In this document: in pieces, positions 8,305 through 17,922 of the stretch
Layout of the letters: every line of letters begins with the position of its first letter
Position numbering within the stretch: the stretch's first letter is position 1
Notes under the pieces: model-generated
Database searches by the model: none
What the model was told of the DNA's origin: nothing
Seen by the model: only the letters and a program-made list of their open reading frames with translations
DNA from: Pseudoalteromonas piscicida
GTDB taxonomy: Bacteria > Pseudomonadota > Gammaproteobacteria > Enterobacterales > Alteromonadaceae
Reading direction: 5' to 3'
Assembly (NCBI RefSeq): GCF_002208135.1
Contig: NZ_CP021646.1
Span: forward strand, 4,060,001 to 4,124,000
DNA: 64,000 nucleotides
Program-made: the position numbers and the translations under genes

Positions 8305-9340
8305 TAATAGGTACCTCCAAAGTTACGCGAACCTGTCCCGCTTGGCTATCGTCATAAACTAGCTTCGCTTGATCCCCGTAAAGTTGCTCCATTCGCTGTT
8401 GCACGTTTTTCAGGCCGACATTAGTGCCCTTGCGTTTACTGCCCCCGATATTGCAATCGTTCGACACGATAATAATCACATTCTGCTCAGCACGCTTTAT
8501 TATTAGTTTCAGCGTACCACCTGATTTAATCTGCTCGATGCCGTGTGTTACCGCATTTTCTATGATCGGTTGTAACAACATCGGTGGAAACAAAATATCG
8601 TCAGTGATTTTATCTGTCACATCGTACTCAATATGGAGACGATCGCCTAGTCGAATTTTTTGTATAGCCAAATAAGCTTTATTAAATCTGAGCTCATGCC
8701 CAAGTGTCAGCCACTCAGTTCGAGTTCGATCAAGGCTTTGCCTCAACAAGGAAGTTAACGCTGATAGCATTTTACTCGCTTGCTTCGCGTCAACCGCAAT
8801 CAGCGCTTGGATATTCGCCAGTGTATTAAAAAGAAAATGCGGTTCAATTTGAGATTGAAGTAGCCTAAGTTGGGTTTCGAGTAATAGCTTATCTTTCTGC
8901 ACTTGCTCGAGTTCAAACTGATAAAGAGAACGTCTTAATTGAGAGGTTTGTTCACTGCGGTAGTAGATAAAACTTACTACCACCATGATGAAGCCACCAA
9001 CAAAAAAAATCCCTAAATACTGCTGTAGATCATCAACATACCCACCAGAACTCTTTATTACACTCAGCAGAATAGGCGTTAAGCCCCAGACTAAAAATGA
9101 TAAAATCAGCGCGACGGCATATTGTGTAGCCAGCTTCATATTAGGGTAATTTGTCGCTAACCAAAATCGAGATAATCGAATGGTAAACCCAACCCCAAGA
9201 GAGATCAGTACCGAGATCACCGGGTACTTAGCCCACCCAATTGCGTAAATCACCAATCCGATTAGGATGCATATACATGCTAACCGAACATTTTTCTTCC
9301 AATTGTCACCACTAAATGGTGAACCGACTGTCTGACCCAT
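8273..9340 (-). CDS. LytS/AlgZ-like membrane sensor histidine kinase
   Basis: 355 residues. Four hydrophobic segments in the first 125 residues form the sensor, followed by a coiled-coil linker and a His_kinase (LytS-type) domain with phospho-acceptor His168 in IEPHFLFNTLANIQ. The ATPase part has the N box (PIIENAVTHGIEQI) and G box (KGTNVGLKNVQQRM). It pairs with the overlapping LytTR regulator. It starts 1 base after the outer-membrane protein stop, so all three are one operon. Confidence 0.92.
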   Translation of the reverse strand: MGQTVGSPFSGDNWKKNVRLACICILIGLVIYAIGWAKYPVISVLISLGVGFTIRLSRFWLATNYPNMKLATQYAVALILSFLVWGLTPILLSVIKSSGGYVDDLQQYLGIFFVGGFIMVVVSFIYYRSEQTSQLRRSLYQFELEQVQKDKLLLETQLRLLQSQIEPHFLFNTLANIQALIAVDAKQASKMLSALTSLLRQSLDRTRTEWLTLGHELRFNKAYLAIQKIRLGDRLHIEYDVTDKITDDILFPPMLLQPIIENAVTHGIEQIKSGGTLKLIIKRAEQNVIIIVSNDCNIGGSKRKGTNVGLKNVQQRMEQLYGDQAKLVYDDSQAGQVRVTLEVPINVSTHKSGNR

Positions 9341-9341
9341 A

Positions 9342-10529
9342 TTAAAATTTTAGTTCCGTAGAAAAGTACCATGTCTTGTCAAAGCTAAGCTGCTCATAGA
9401 TGGATTCATCACCGCCTCCATACTGCCTAACACCGCCACACAGCGAGTGATTTTTGAAGCCACTATAGCACAGCTTCCCATCTACCAACATGCTGTTATC
9501 ACTAGGGTTTACAACCCAAGTTAAGGTAGGCTGCCAAGCTGTGGATGAGGTTCTAAGATGCAGCATCAAGTTATCCCTAAACAGATTTTGGGTGGCAAAG
9601 TGCCCTCGCATTACCTGTAACTGGTGGCGATCCATATTTCCATCTGCAACCGCAATCAAGTTGCGCCACTGTGCATTACTCGGTGCTCGGCCATCGTGCC
9701 AATATTCAGCAATCAGAGTCATCCCAAAACGAAAACTGTAATTGATGCCCATCAGAGCTTGAACACTACCACGCTGCCATTGCGTTTGAACGGAAGGAAC
9801 AAAGTAATCTGACAGCAACGCACCTTGATCAAACACCGGCATTCTATGTTTTTGTTGCCAAAGTAATGAGCCGTGAATCTCTAAGCTATCACCGATAACA
9901 GTTAGCGCACTACCGCCGACTCTCGCGCCTAGCTTTTCGTCATAGTGCACAACCGCCTGCGCTTCAAAATCATCGAAGTATTGATAGTAACGACCACCAC
10001 AGCCTAAACTCGCGGCCACTTTTACCCCTTTTTCTAAATAATCAGGGGTAGTTTCATTACATACGAGACTGATATTACCCGTCTCGGTAAAATAGTCTCC
10101 CACGGCCATCCAGGCTCCGGGTGGCACAGCGGTATACACCGCAAGAGAATCCGTAGGAGAAAACATATCGAGAGGGCGAAAGCCATAGCCAACATCCCAA
10201 TCCAGTTTTTTCTTACCGACTGACGCAAACCAATCCCCAACTGTAAAGTCGTAGTAAGCCTCAGACACTTCTAAATCGAGTTCAGACACCCCGCCTGTTT
10301 TTATCCAGTTTGCTGTGGCTGCCACTCTAATCCCTTTAAATTCAGAGCTAATATCTAACGCAGTAAACCAAGAAGTGGTATCTTGTTCATTGAAGATTCT
10401 ACTATTGCTGGCACTAAGATCTTGGATATTCATGCGCCAAGTTGTATCAAACTCAGCGGTTGCATTGGCTGAGTAACTTACAGCAGTGAGAATTGCAGAT
10501 AATAAATAGCGGTTAATTCGTTTTTGCAT
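9342..10529 (-). CDS. Predicted outer-membrane beta-barrel protein
   Basis: 395 residues from the ATG at 10529; GGAGGG sits just upstream, which favours this start over the ATG four codons earlier. There is a signal peptide (cleavage near SANATAEF), alternating aromatic strands throughout, and a C-terminal Phe (WYFSTELKF), all typical of an outer-membrane barrel inserted by BamA. I do not recognise the family with certainty. It is co-transcribed with the two-component system and may be the outer-membrane exit or sensor part of the same system as the MacB/Lol-like transporter. Confidence 0.75.
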   Translation of the reverse strand: MQKRINRYLLSAILTAVSYSANATAEFDTTWRMNIQDLSASNSRIFNEQDTTSWFTALDISSEFKGIRVAATANWIKTGGVSELDLEVSEAYYDFTVGDWFASVGKKKLDWDVGYGFRPLDMFSPTDSLAVYTAVPPGAWMAVGDYFTETGNISLVCNETTPDYLEKGVKVAASLGCGGRYYQYFDDFEAQAVVHYDEKLGARVGGSALTVIGDSLEIHGSLLWQQKHRMPVFDQGALLSDYFVPSVQTQWQRGSVQALMGINYSFRFGMTLIAEYWHDGRAPSNAQWRNLIAVADGNMDRHQLQVMRGHFATQNLFRDNLMLHLRTSSTAWQPTLTWVVNPSDNSMLVDGKLCYSGFKNHSLCGGVRQYGGGDESIYEQLSFDKTWYFSTELKF

Positions 10530-10661
10530 TATGCCCTCCATATATGAGTAGCATACGACGTGCTAACACCAATTGGAGACAAAGCGACAAAACGAATCAT
10601 GTTCAGATAAATGGTGCACTAGCGTGATAAACGGTTGCAGCACACAAAATCACTGTAAGCG

Positions 10662-10690
10662 TGGAGCAAGCATCGTAGCGGCTTGCTCCA
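10662..10690 (-). terminator. Terminator after the C39 exporter gene
   Basis: TGGAGCAAGC pairs with GCTTGCTCCA (10-bp perfect stem, 9-base loop), 6 bases after the exporter stop. It separates the exporter operon from the outer-membrane protein operon. Confidence 0.65.
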
Positions 10691-10696
10691 TCACTT

Positions 10697-12835
10697 CTAT
10701 TCCGAGGTAGACTCTTCAACCTCTGCGTTCATCTTTTCAGGCTTTTTGAGCTTGATTTCCCGATCCGCTGAGACAATGGTTTCTTTTCGGTGCGCGATGA
10801 TAATACGCGTTATCTTCAACCGAGACACCGCATCATTGATATCCTCTTCCAACCCCGTATCAAGGTGACTCGTTGCTTCATCCATAAACAGAATTTTCGG
10901 ATCTTTATACAGGGCACGCGCCAAGATGATCCGCTGTTTCTGTCCTCCAGATAAGCTCGACCCCATGTCACCAATCAAGCTGTCATACCCCATTGGCATA
11001 TCGCTGATATCATCATGGATAGCTGCTAATTGAGCACAATGCACCACTTTTTCCATATTGATTGGTGAATCAAAAAAGGCGATATTATCGGCCACAGTAC
11101 CGGATAGAAGCTCATCATCCTGCATTACCGCTGCAATCTGCTGGCGGTATTGTCTCGCGCCAATTTGGCTAAGAGATATACCATCCACCAGAATCTCACC
11201 GCTGGATGGTTTATTTAGCCCCAGCATTAACTTAAGTAGCGTCGACTTACCGCAACCAGAAGGCCCTGTAATTGCTACTGACTCGCCCGCATTGATTGTT
11301 AAGTTTAGTTTTTCAATAACATTTGGTGTTGCGTCTGAATATGCGAACGACAAATTTTTTACTTCAATTTTGCCTTCGATATTCAGTTTGCGATATTGAT
11401 CTGGTTGTAACTCTTCTTTATCCGTTAAAGCAATATCAGCGATACGGTCAAAGTGGAGGCCTAACATCTTAAACTCAATGAGCTTTTCTATAAGATTTGC
11501 GGTCTTATCCATAAACTGGCGCTTGTAAGACATAAAAGCAAACAGCATACCGGTACTAAATCCACCTGCAATTACCAAGTGCGCCGCCAAATAAACCACA
11601 ATGATATTCTCAATACCAAATAGCGCGCGGTTAATCGCGTCATAGCCAATTTTAAAATTACCCAAGCGGATATTGTGGTTAATCGCACTAGCGTAGCGAT
11701 TTTGCCACTGTCCTTCTCGCTTTACTTCTGAGCCAAATAATTTAATCGTTTGGATCCCGCGTACCGTTTCCATAAAGTTGGAATTTTCTTCCGCGCGCGC
11801 CATGATTTCTTGCTCACTGATATTGCGAAATGGCTTATACATGGCCATTCTGATAATCGCGTAAGTGATCACAGCCACCAACACCACAGCGGATAGCATA
11901 GGACTATAAAAGAAAATCATCGCTAAGGTAATAATCGCCATTAAGCCATCAATAATCGCCTCAATGACCCCAGTTGTAAGGAGCTGCTTTACTTGCTGAA
12001 GAGAGCCGAAGCGAGACACGACATCTCCCATATGGCGCTTCTCAAAATAGGCGATGGGTAAGCGCACTAAGTGGTGAAATAGGTTCGCCCCCAATTGAAT
12101 ATTCATCTGATTACCAAAGTGCAGCAAGGTAAAGCCACGCAGTGCATTGGTGGCGATTTCAAAAAGCAGTACTAAAAAGAACCCAATCGCAAGCACCGTC
12201 AAGAGTGAGGTGTCACCAGTAAGTATGACATCATCTATAACCAGCTGAATATAATAGGGTGCTGCTAGCGTAAACACTTGCAGCAAAATGGAAAGCATAA
12301 AAATAAGTAACAACGAGCGTTTTAAGCCCGTAATACGGCTCCAAAAATCGGAAAATCTAAGACTCGCTTTTTGTTCTTTCTTTTCGAAGTCTTTGGTTGG
12401 CGTTAACTCCAAAGCCACGCCAGTAAAATGCTTGGAGGCTTCTTCCATCGTAAAGGTTTTTTCGCCACCAGCGGGATCATGGATCACAATGCGCTTTTCG
12501 TTGGCCTTCTTAAGCACCACAAAATGGTTCATGTCCCAATGTAAAATTGCCGGTGTTTGCAGCGCATCTAGATCTTCAAGCTCAATTCGCAGAGGCCTTG
12601 AAGTTAAATGGAGCTTTTCAGCAAAGTGCATAATGTCGAGCAGCGTACAGCCTTCGATTGAAATACTAAAACGCTGCCTTAAGTGAGTTAAATCAGTGTG
12701 ATAGCCGTGATATCCAGCAACCATAGCAAGACTCGCGAGGCCACACTCTGCCGCTTCTGATTGGATGATCACTGGTAAAGATTTCCGCGACCAAAACTCT
12801 AACTTATTGGCTGCGCCTTCATGTTCCATTTCCAT
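10697..12835 (-). CDS. Peptidase-containing ABC exporter (C39 PCAT) for double-glycine peptides
   Basis: 712 residues in three domains: an N-terminal C39 cysteine peptidase (Gln25, Cys31 in AAECGLASLAM, His104 in NHFVVLK, Asp120 in HDPAGG), six membrane segments (about 170-430), and an ATPase with Walker A GPSGCGKST, signature LSGGQKQR and Walker [13 protein letters not shown]. It cuts leaders after a GG/GA site and exports the core. It follows its HlyD partner by 17 bases. Its last 164 bases were copied to 2663-2826. It is a paralogue of the exporter at 36008; this copy probably serves LanA and possibly the radical SAM peptides. Confidence 0.95.
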   Translation of the reverse strand: MEMEHEGAANKLEFWSRKSLPVIIQSEAAECGLASLAMVAGYHGYHTDLTHLRQRFSISIEGCTLLDIMHFAEKLHLTSRPLRIELEDLDALQTPAILHWDMNHFVVLKKANEKRIVIHDPAGGEKTFTMEEASKHFTGVALELTPTKDFEKKEQKASLRFSDFWSRITGLKRSLLLIFMLSILLQVFTLAAPYYIQLVIDDVILTGDTSLLTVLAIGFFLVLLFEIATNALRGFTLLHFGNQMNIQLGANLFHHLVRLPIAYFEKRHMGDVVSRFGSLQQVKQLLTTGVIEAIIDGLMAIITLAMIFFYSPMLSAVVLVAVITYAIIRMAMYKPFRNISEQEIMARAEENSNFMETVRGIQTIKLFGSEVKREGQWQNRYASAINHNIRLGNFKIGYDAINRALFGIENIIVVYLAAHLVIAGGFSTGMLFAFMSYKRQFMDKTANLIEKLIEFKMLGLHFDRIADIALTDKEELQPDQYRKLNIEGKIEVKNLSFAYSDATPNVIEKLNLTINAGESVAITGPSGCGKSTLLKLMLGLNKPSSGEILVDGISLSQIGARQYRQQIAAVMQDDELLSGTVADNIAFFDSPINMEKVVHCAQLAAIHDDISDMPMGYDSLIGDMGSSLSGGQKQRIILARALYKDPKILFMDEATSHLDTGLEEDINDAVSRLKITRIIIAHRKETIVSADREIKLKKPEKMNAEVEESTSE
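10740..10903. repeat. Source copy of the 164-bp duplication
   Basis: Covers the Walker B to C-terminal coding part of the C39 exporter. The second copy is at 2663-2826, same orientation, nearly identical over the inner 130 bases. Confidence 0.9.
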
Positions 12836-12852
12836 ATCAACCCTTTTACTTC

Positions 12853-14097
12853 TTATAATTGGCCTTTAATGCTAAATACTGGGTCGAACAACCAACGCAA
12901 TAAAGAGCGCTCTTCTACCACTATATCCGCATCCAGCGTCATACCTGCACGCAAGGCCGTATCTTTACCATATGCTTTTACCGCTTGTTCATCCAGCGCA
13001 ACTACGACGCGGTACGCAGGCTCTTGGATGATACCTGGCATGTTGGTTTCCTCAGGCAAGATCACACTATTGCTGAGCTCTACAATCTTTCCTTTGTAAA
13101 TGCCAAACTTTTCGTAGGGAAATGCGTGATAGCGCAGTTTAGTTTCCTGTCCCTCTTTGATAAAACCAAAAGCCGAAGTTGGGATATAAACAATTGCTTG
13201 CATATCACTATGTTCAGGGATCAGGGTCAGTAAATGCTGACCCATGGAGACATTTTTGCCAAGCTTAGCGAGCAATCCTGTCACCACTCCTGACTGCGTC
13301 GCGCGGACTTCCCCAAGTCGTTCCTGTTCAATGGATGATATCTGGATCAATAAGTCCGCTTGCTGTGATTGCAGCTGAGAAATTCGGTTTTGATGCTCAA
13401 TCGGCAGTTTCGCCAATTGACTCTTGATGTTTTTAAGCTGCGATTCAAGCGCTATACGCTCTGAACGGATTGAAGAAGCTTGCTGCTTTAATGAAAGCAA
13501 GGTGTCTTTTTGGCGCTGCAATTCTAGTTCAGAAATGTAACCAGTGCCTTTTAGCGTCGCAATTTGCGATACTAAGTCTTGATTAAGAAGTAGCCGCTCT
13601 TGGAACGTGGTTGCTTGGCTCTCAAGTTCTTTTAGCTTTTCTTTTGCGGTTGCTTCTTGTTGCTGTAGCTCTTCTATATCAATCTGGTACTGACCTCGCA
13701 GCTGCCCTATCTGCTGTAGTAAATTCTTTTGCTGAAAGCGATATTGATTCAGTAATGCTTGATTCAACTCAGTGGCTTCGGTGCTATGTTTTGCAGATGC
13801 AATTCGCAGCAAAGGTTGCCCAGCAGCGACTTGTTCGCCCTCTTTGACCAACACTTCAGACACCACACCTTGTTGCATTGCAGCAACACGCAACAGCCCA
13901 CCACTGGGCTCAATAACGCCAGATACTCTTTCCTTTCTGGTATAGCTACCACTTGATAGAAACACGATGCTTAAAATCACAACCGTTAAAATGAGTAATC
14001 CCAGAGTCTTAAATACGGGCGGTTGGATTAAGCTAATTGTGCCCTCTAAGCGGTGCTGTTTATGCTCTAACACCTCACGGCGAAATAAATTTTCCAT
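12853..14097 (-). CDS. HlyD-family membrane fusion protein
   Basis: 414 residues: short cytoplasmic N-terminus, one membrane segment (about 32-50), lipoyl-like halves (VVSEVLVKEGEQVAAGQPLL near the N-terminus), a long coiled-coil of about 150 residues rich in Gln/Leu, and a beta-barrel C-terminus. It bridges the C39 ABC exporter to an outer-membrane channel; no TolC gene is in the window. The gene precedes the exporter by 17 bases. The same order is found for the second pair at 36-39.5 kb. Confidence 0.92.
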   Translation of the reverse strand: MENLFRREVLEHKQHRLEGTISLIQPPVFKTLGLLILTVVILSIVFLSSGSYTRKERVSGVIEPSGGLLRVAAMQQGVVSEVLVKEGEQVAAGQPLLRIASAKHSTEATELNQALLNQYRFQQKNLLQQIGQLRGQYQIDIEELQQQEATAKEKLKELESQATTFQERLLLNQDLVSQIATLKGTGYISELELQRQKDTLLSLKQQASSIRSERIALESQLKNIKSQLAKLPIEHQNRISQLQSQQADLLIQISSIEQERLGEVRATQSGVVTGLLAKLGKNVSMGQHLLTLIPEHSDMQAIVYIPTSAFGFIKEGQETKLRYHAFPYEKFGIYKGKIVELSNSVILPEETNMPGIIQEPAYRVVVALDEQAVKAYGKDTALRAGMTLDADIVVEERSLLRWLFDPVFSIKGQL

Positions 14098-14178
14098 AGC
14101 ACTTATCGGGTAATATTATTGTTAATATTTTTTTATTGAAAATACAATGTACCACGGGTGGTAACAGAAAGGAATGAA

Positions 14179-14203
14179 ATAAGGCAAGTCACGCTTGCCT
14201 TAT
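14179..14203 (-). terminator. Terminator between glmU and the HlyD gene
   Basis: ATAAGGCAAG pairs with CTTGCCTTAT (10 bp, 5-base loop) within the gap of about 160 bases after glmU. It marks the boundary between the housekeeping gene and the accessory region. Confidence 0.65.
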
Positions 14204-14256
14204 TTAAGTATAGAGAAATTTATCACTATCTCTATGATATTAAAAATTAAATAATC

Positions 14257-15618
14257 TTATGATTTTTTAATTGGACGCTGCCAGCCATCCAAGTTACGCT
14301 GTTTTCCTCGCGCGACTGCCAGCTGCTCATCTTTAACACTTGAGGTAATCACTGAACCTGCCCCAATCGTGGCCGTACTGCCAATTTCAACCGGTGCAAC
14401 TAGGGATGAATTTGAGCCGATAAAAGCATTATCACCAATAATGGTTTTTGACTTATTCACGCCATCGTAGTTACAAGTGATGGTCCCAGCACCAATATTC
14501 ACTTTTTCCCCAATTTCAGCATCTCCAAGGTAGGTCAAGTGATTAGCTTTTGAACCTTTACCCAAACGAGACTTTTTCATCTCTACGAAATTACCGATAT
14601 GAGAATCTTCTTCCATTATCGCGCCAGGACGCAAGCGAGCAAATGGACCTAAAGTGCACTTATCTGCGACCAACGCATCTTCGATAAGGGTATTGGCTTT
14701 AATAACTACGCCATTGCCGATTTTACAGTTTTTAAGTACGCAGTTTGGACCAATAACGACATCGTCACCGATCTCTACGTTACCTTCAAACACCACATTT
14801 ACGTCAATTAAAACGTCTTGGCCTGTGGTTACCTGTCCACGCACATCAATACGAGCAGGATCCGCTAGACTTGCACCGTTAATCATCAAAGCTTCTGCTT
14901 GCCAAGCCTGATAAGCACGCTCTAAAGCAGCAAGCTGCACACGGTTGTTCGCACCTTCAACTTCCATTTCGTCATCAGGCTGTGCAGAAGTAATCTCTAT
15001 CCCTTCACTGTGCGCCATCGCAACGATGTCAGTGAGATAGTATTCACCTTGTGCATTATTATTAGATAACTGTCCAAGCCATTTCTTAAGTAGCCCACCA
15101 TTTGCCGCCATTATGCCTGTATTGATCTCGGTAATGGCAAGTTGCTCAGCAGACGCGTCTTTTTGTTCGACAATACCAACTAATTTGCCGTTTTCACGTA
15201 ACATACGGCCGTAGCCCGTTGGATTTGCTAAATCAACAGTGAGTACAGCAAGGCCATTATCTGGCGTCACATCCAGCAAACGCTGTAGCGTGCTCAGCTT
15301 TGTGAGTGGCACATCACCATAGAGGATCAGTACTTTATCGTCATCACCGATATGCTCCTTTGCTACCGCGACAGCATGACCAGTACCCAACTGCTCAGCT
15401 TGATGCACCCAATTTACTTCATTATGTGCCAAAGCAGTTTTTAATTGCTGCGCACCATGTCCGAATACTAAATTGGTCGATTGCGCTCCAAGAGACACCG
15501 CATTATCGATAACATGCTGAACCATCGGCTTTCCCGCAATAGGGTGAAGTACTTTTGGCAGTTTTGAGCGCATGCGGGTGCCTTTACCCGCAGCCAGAAT
15601 AATTGTATTTAATGGCAT
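14257..15618 (-). CDS. glmU: Bifunctional UDP-GlcNAc pyrophosphorylase / GlcN-1-P acetyltransferase
   Basis: 453 residues from the ATG at 15618 (an upstream in-frame GTG is less likely; AAGGATCC precedes the ATG). The N-terminal uridyltransferase has [20 protein letters not shown]; the C-terminal left-handed beta-helix has many hexapeptide repeats and the acetyltransferase motifs [31 protein letters not shown]. It makes UDP-GlcNAc for peptidoglycan and LPS. In relatives glmU directly follows atpC; here about 28 kb of accessory genes separate them. Confidence 0.97.
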   Translation of the reverse strand: MPLNTIILAAGKGTRMRSKLPKVLHPIAGKPMVQHVIDNAVSLGAQSTNLVFGHGAQQLKTALAHNEVNWVHQAEQLGTGHAVAVAKEHIGDDDKVLILYGDVPLTKLSTLQRLLDVTPDNGLAVLTVDLANPTGYGRMLRENGKLVGIVEQKDASAEQLAITEINTGIMAANGGLLKKWLGQLSNNNAQGEYYLTDIVAMAHSEGIEITSAQPDDEMEVEGANNRVQLAALERAYQAWQAEALMINGASLADPARIDVRGQVTTGQDVLIDVNVVFEGNVEIGDDVVIGPNCVLKNCKIGNGVVIKANTLIEDALVADKCTLGPFARLRPGAIMEEDSHIGNFVEMKKSRLGKGSKANHLTYLGDAEIGEKVNIGAGTITCNYDGVNKSKTIIGDNAFIGSNSSLVAPVEIGSTATIGAGSVITSSVKDEQLAVARGKQRNLDGWQRPIKKS

Positions 15619-16380
15619 GAACACAGGATCCTTTTTCTTGTGTCAGTTAAACAGGTGTACTTTTCTATACTTACGCCTTTAACGCCATCACTTCTATGTG
15701 CATCGCGATACCTAAAATTAGCAGGCAGATAAGTACTTACTCAGTACAAATTTTGCAATATTGTAGCGGGGATTGTTCAGAAACGTAAGAGAGTATCCGG
15801 CTATAAAAGAAACTATTGATTATGAGAGTGTCTATCCGCACACAGCTTTTTATCCGGTATCGAGAGCGTTCCTTTCAATGGGCATCGAACAGCTCATCAA
15901 CCTACACCAGCCACATATAGATGAATCTCCAACACTGTGCGCCAATTATAGTGATCCCATGATATGCATGACAACTAAGCTGACGGAAACACTGAAGATA
16001 ATGAAAGAGCTCAAAAATAGCTATACAACGGTTTCGTAGGTAGAGTTACCAAAAGCATAGAGCCAATACATTACCGAGTAAGATAAACTTCACAACTCAA
16101 CGGCAATTTTAGTTTTTGTTAATCTCAGGTTCGTTAAAAACAATTAACTCACTCATCTTCGGATGAAAAAACAAATATCGAGAATAGAATACCAAAACTG
16201 CCAAAAATTGAGACATAAAAGTCAAAGTCTCTTTCAAAGAAAAGAGTAAAAAGTAAGTAGAAAACATTAAAAGAGACCACAGAAAATATAAACTTTAATA
16301 AATAACTCGAGTTCAATATCTAACCCCTTGTGTTATAAAGACAGCAAAACTATCGCTGTCCTTGTTGTTATCATTAGCTA
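15619..16380. other. Intergenic region, left edge of the island
   Basis: About 760 bases with no gene I can support. It is AT-rich beyond 16080. An 88-codon plus-strand frame at 15773 starts with TTG and resembles nothing I know. The glmU promoter should be near 15640-15760. Confidence 0.4.
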
Positions 16381-16578
16381 TTACATACAGGTTACTTGCT
16401 CAACGTCACCATCACCAGAGTTTGTATAAGCTGTATAACACTCCTGATCACCGCCATAGCCATCATCATGAGCATCTCCTAGGGGTTTGTCGTCAGATGA
16501 TTGCTGGTCTTGGTCACGGTCTCAATCACCAGAATTTCCACTTGTAGAATGACTTGGGTTTTTATTTTGCTGCGCCAT
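16381..16578 (-). pseudogene. Small precursor-like peptide gene interrupted by an in-frame TGA
   Basis: Reading from the ATG at 16578, the frame runs MAQQNKNPSHSTSGNSGD, meets TGA at 16524-16522 (codon 19), and then continues open for 46 more codons to TAA at 16381. The downstream part is strikingly acidic and Ser/Thr rich with two Cys (DGYGGDQECYTAYTNSGD, then ...QVTCM). Composition on both sides of the TGA matches, so this is one gene broken by a point change (for example from TGG or CGA), or a recoded TGA. It lies just after the terminator of the ATP-grasp-linked precursor. Acidic plus Ser/Thr-rich cores suit ATP-grasp crosslinking, so it may be a second graspetide-type substrate. No strong ribosome site is seen. 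Confidence 0.5.
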
Positions 16579-16691
16579 AACAATAATTTATTGATTTATA
16601 TAAACTTTACCATTTTTAGTCACGCTAACTACGGTTTCATTTAAAAATCCAAAAAATAATAGTTTTAAAGACTGCTTACTTAAAAAGTATA

Positions 16692-16727
16692 AAAAAAGAG
16701 CCAAAGCGTACACTCTGGCTCTTTTTT
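16692..16727. terminator. Strong hairpin terminator after the ATP-grasp-linked precursor
   Basis: A 12-bp stem (AAAAAAGAGCCA with its complement) and a 12-base loop, A- and T-rich on either side, starting 3 bases after the stop of the peptide gene at 16730. Confidence 0.85.
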
Positions 16728-16729
16728 AA

Positions 16730-16873
16730 TTACATATCTTTAAAGAAATCAGGTGGAATGATACCGCCACCTTCAACACAACCAGCAGGCTGCGTCTCTT
16801 TCTTCAGATCTTTAATAGGTAAACCACCGTTTACTTTCTTTTGCTGCGCTTTATTTAATGAAAATGGATGCAT
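16730..16873 (-). CDS. RiPP precursor linked to the ATP-grasp ligase
   Basis: A 47-residue peptide, too short for usual gene calling. The leader (MHPFSLNKAQQKKVNGG) ends in a double glycine at 16-17. The core has one Cys32, a Gly-rich stretch and a tail GGGIIPPDFFKDM with acidic residues. The ATG is preceded by TGTAATAAGGAGAAAACT, the same leader element found before other precursors here. It lies about 80 bases after the ATP-grasp gene and ends at a strong terminator. Its tail resembles those of the two radical SAM precursors (G-x-I-x-P-P). The modification is unknown; ester or amide crosslinks through Asp/Glu are possible. Confidence 0.75.
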   Translation of the reverse strand: MHPFSLNKAQQKKVNGGLPIKDLKKETQPAGCVEGGGIIPPDFFKDM

Positions 16874-16951
16874 AGTTTTCTCCTTATTACATCTACAAGT
16901 AAGTTTTGATACGAGAGGGCCGCCACCCGATTTATACCAAAACGGTTAAAA

Positions 16952-17878
16952 TTATTTCTTTTTTCTTTCTGTCATCGCATCTATCAGCCATTTTGTGATT
17001 GGCACTTCAGTGCGTTCTTCTACACCGAGAAACATCGGAGAGGGATTAGCTTCAAGGAAATAGTACTCACCAGTCGCCGTTCGTCTCCAGTCAATCGCGG
17101 TCCAGTTAAGTTGCAACGCTTTCGTTACGGCGATCGCTTGGTTCTTTATACTTAAGGGCGTATTGACCAATCGCATACTTGCAAGATCATCTTCTCTAAA
17201 ATCAACACTGTTGCTGTCAATTGCAACTGAAGCAACTCTGCCATCAACCACAAATGTACGTACATTTGTGCCTTCAATATACTCTTGCACAGTGATGGGT
17301 GACTTTTGCAGGGCAACGAGAGCATGCTCTGGGTCAATATGCTGAGCAGTTAGCCATTCCGTATATGCACCGCCATAAACTGGTTTGAATATCGCTTTAT
17401 CAAAAGCCTTGTATGCCGCTTGGATCGCTTGAAGCTCATTACCAATATAAGTACTAGGCACCAGACAGCCGAGCTCTTTTACTCTGGCCAACTGCCTCGG
17501 TTTCTCCAAATGATATTGATATGCCGCCCAGCTATTAAACCAGCGAGTACTATTGTTTAATTGCATCCAAGTGCGGATAGTAGCCATGCTGTCCTGTGCT
17601 GCTAAGCTATCCAAACTGCCCACATTCTCACGTGTCGATTCATCACTCACCCCAGAAAAATTTCGCCAGTACACAGCCTCAATATCATCAAGAGAAATCT
17701 GTGTTCCACAGGCTAGACTTATCGAATGTTTATTATCTACGAAATCAAAACTCAACTGACACTTTGACGGAAAATCATGTGATTGAAAATGGTATACCTC
17801 ATCTCGACAGCGCTTTAACTGTTGAAACATATGCTGGGTATGAGCATCTTCAACTTGTCCCATAACAATAATTGCCAT
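16952..17878 (-). CDS. MvdD-like ATP-grasp peptide ligase
   Basis: 308 residues. The N-terminal segment DIEAVYWRNFSG matches the VWYRR-type strand of microviridin ligases, and WFNSWAAYQYHLEKPRQLAR followed by ELGCLVPSTYIGN is the usual lead-in to the ATP-grasp fold. The metal/ATP part is near the end (AIDWRRTATGEYYFLEANPSP). MvdC/MvdD-type enzymes form omega-ester or omega-amide links between Ser/Thr/Lys and Asp/Glu side chains. The neighbouring 47-residue peptide is the obvious substrate. Relation to RimK-like glutamate ligases is also possible. Lies 44 bases after the M16 peptidase gene. Confidence 0.85.
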   Translation of the reverse strand: MAIIVMGQVEDAHTQHMFQQLKRCRDEVYHFQSHDFPSKCQLSFDFVDNKHSISLACGTQISLDDIEAVYWRNFSGVSDESTRENVGSLDSLAAQDSMATIRTWMQLNNSTRWFNSWAAYQYHLEKPRQLARVKELGCLVPSTYIGNELQAIQAAYKAFDKAIFKPVYGGAYTEWLTAQHIDPEHALVALQKSPITVQEYIEGTNVRTFVVDGRVASVAIDSNSVDFREDDLASMRLVNTPLSIKNQAIAVTKALQLNWTAIDWRRTATGEYYFLEANPSPMFLGVEERTEVPITKWLIDAMTERKKK

Positions 17879-17922
17879 TTTTACTCTAAGCCTCGCAATA
17901 CTGGCCTGCGTTACAGCAGAAT

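Noticed and set aside
9490..9812. Plus-strand frames opposite the outer-membrane barrel gene
   Set aside because: No start signal; the minus-strand protein has signal peptide and barrel features throughout.
15773..16039. 88-codon plus-strand frame
   Set aside because: TTG start, no recognisable domain, sits in the glmU promoter region; judged chance.
16362..16547. 61-codon plus-strand His-rich frame
   Set aside because: Antisense of the acidic, TGA-interrupted peptide gene; the His codons come from Asp/Met codons read backwards.
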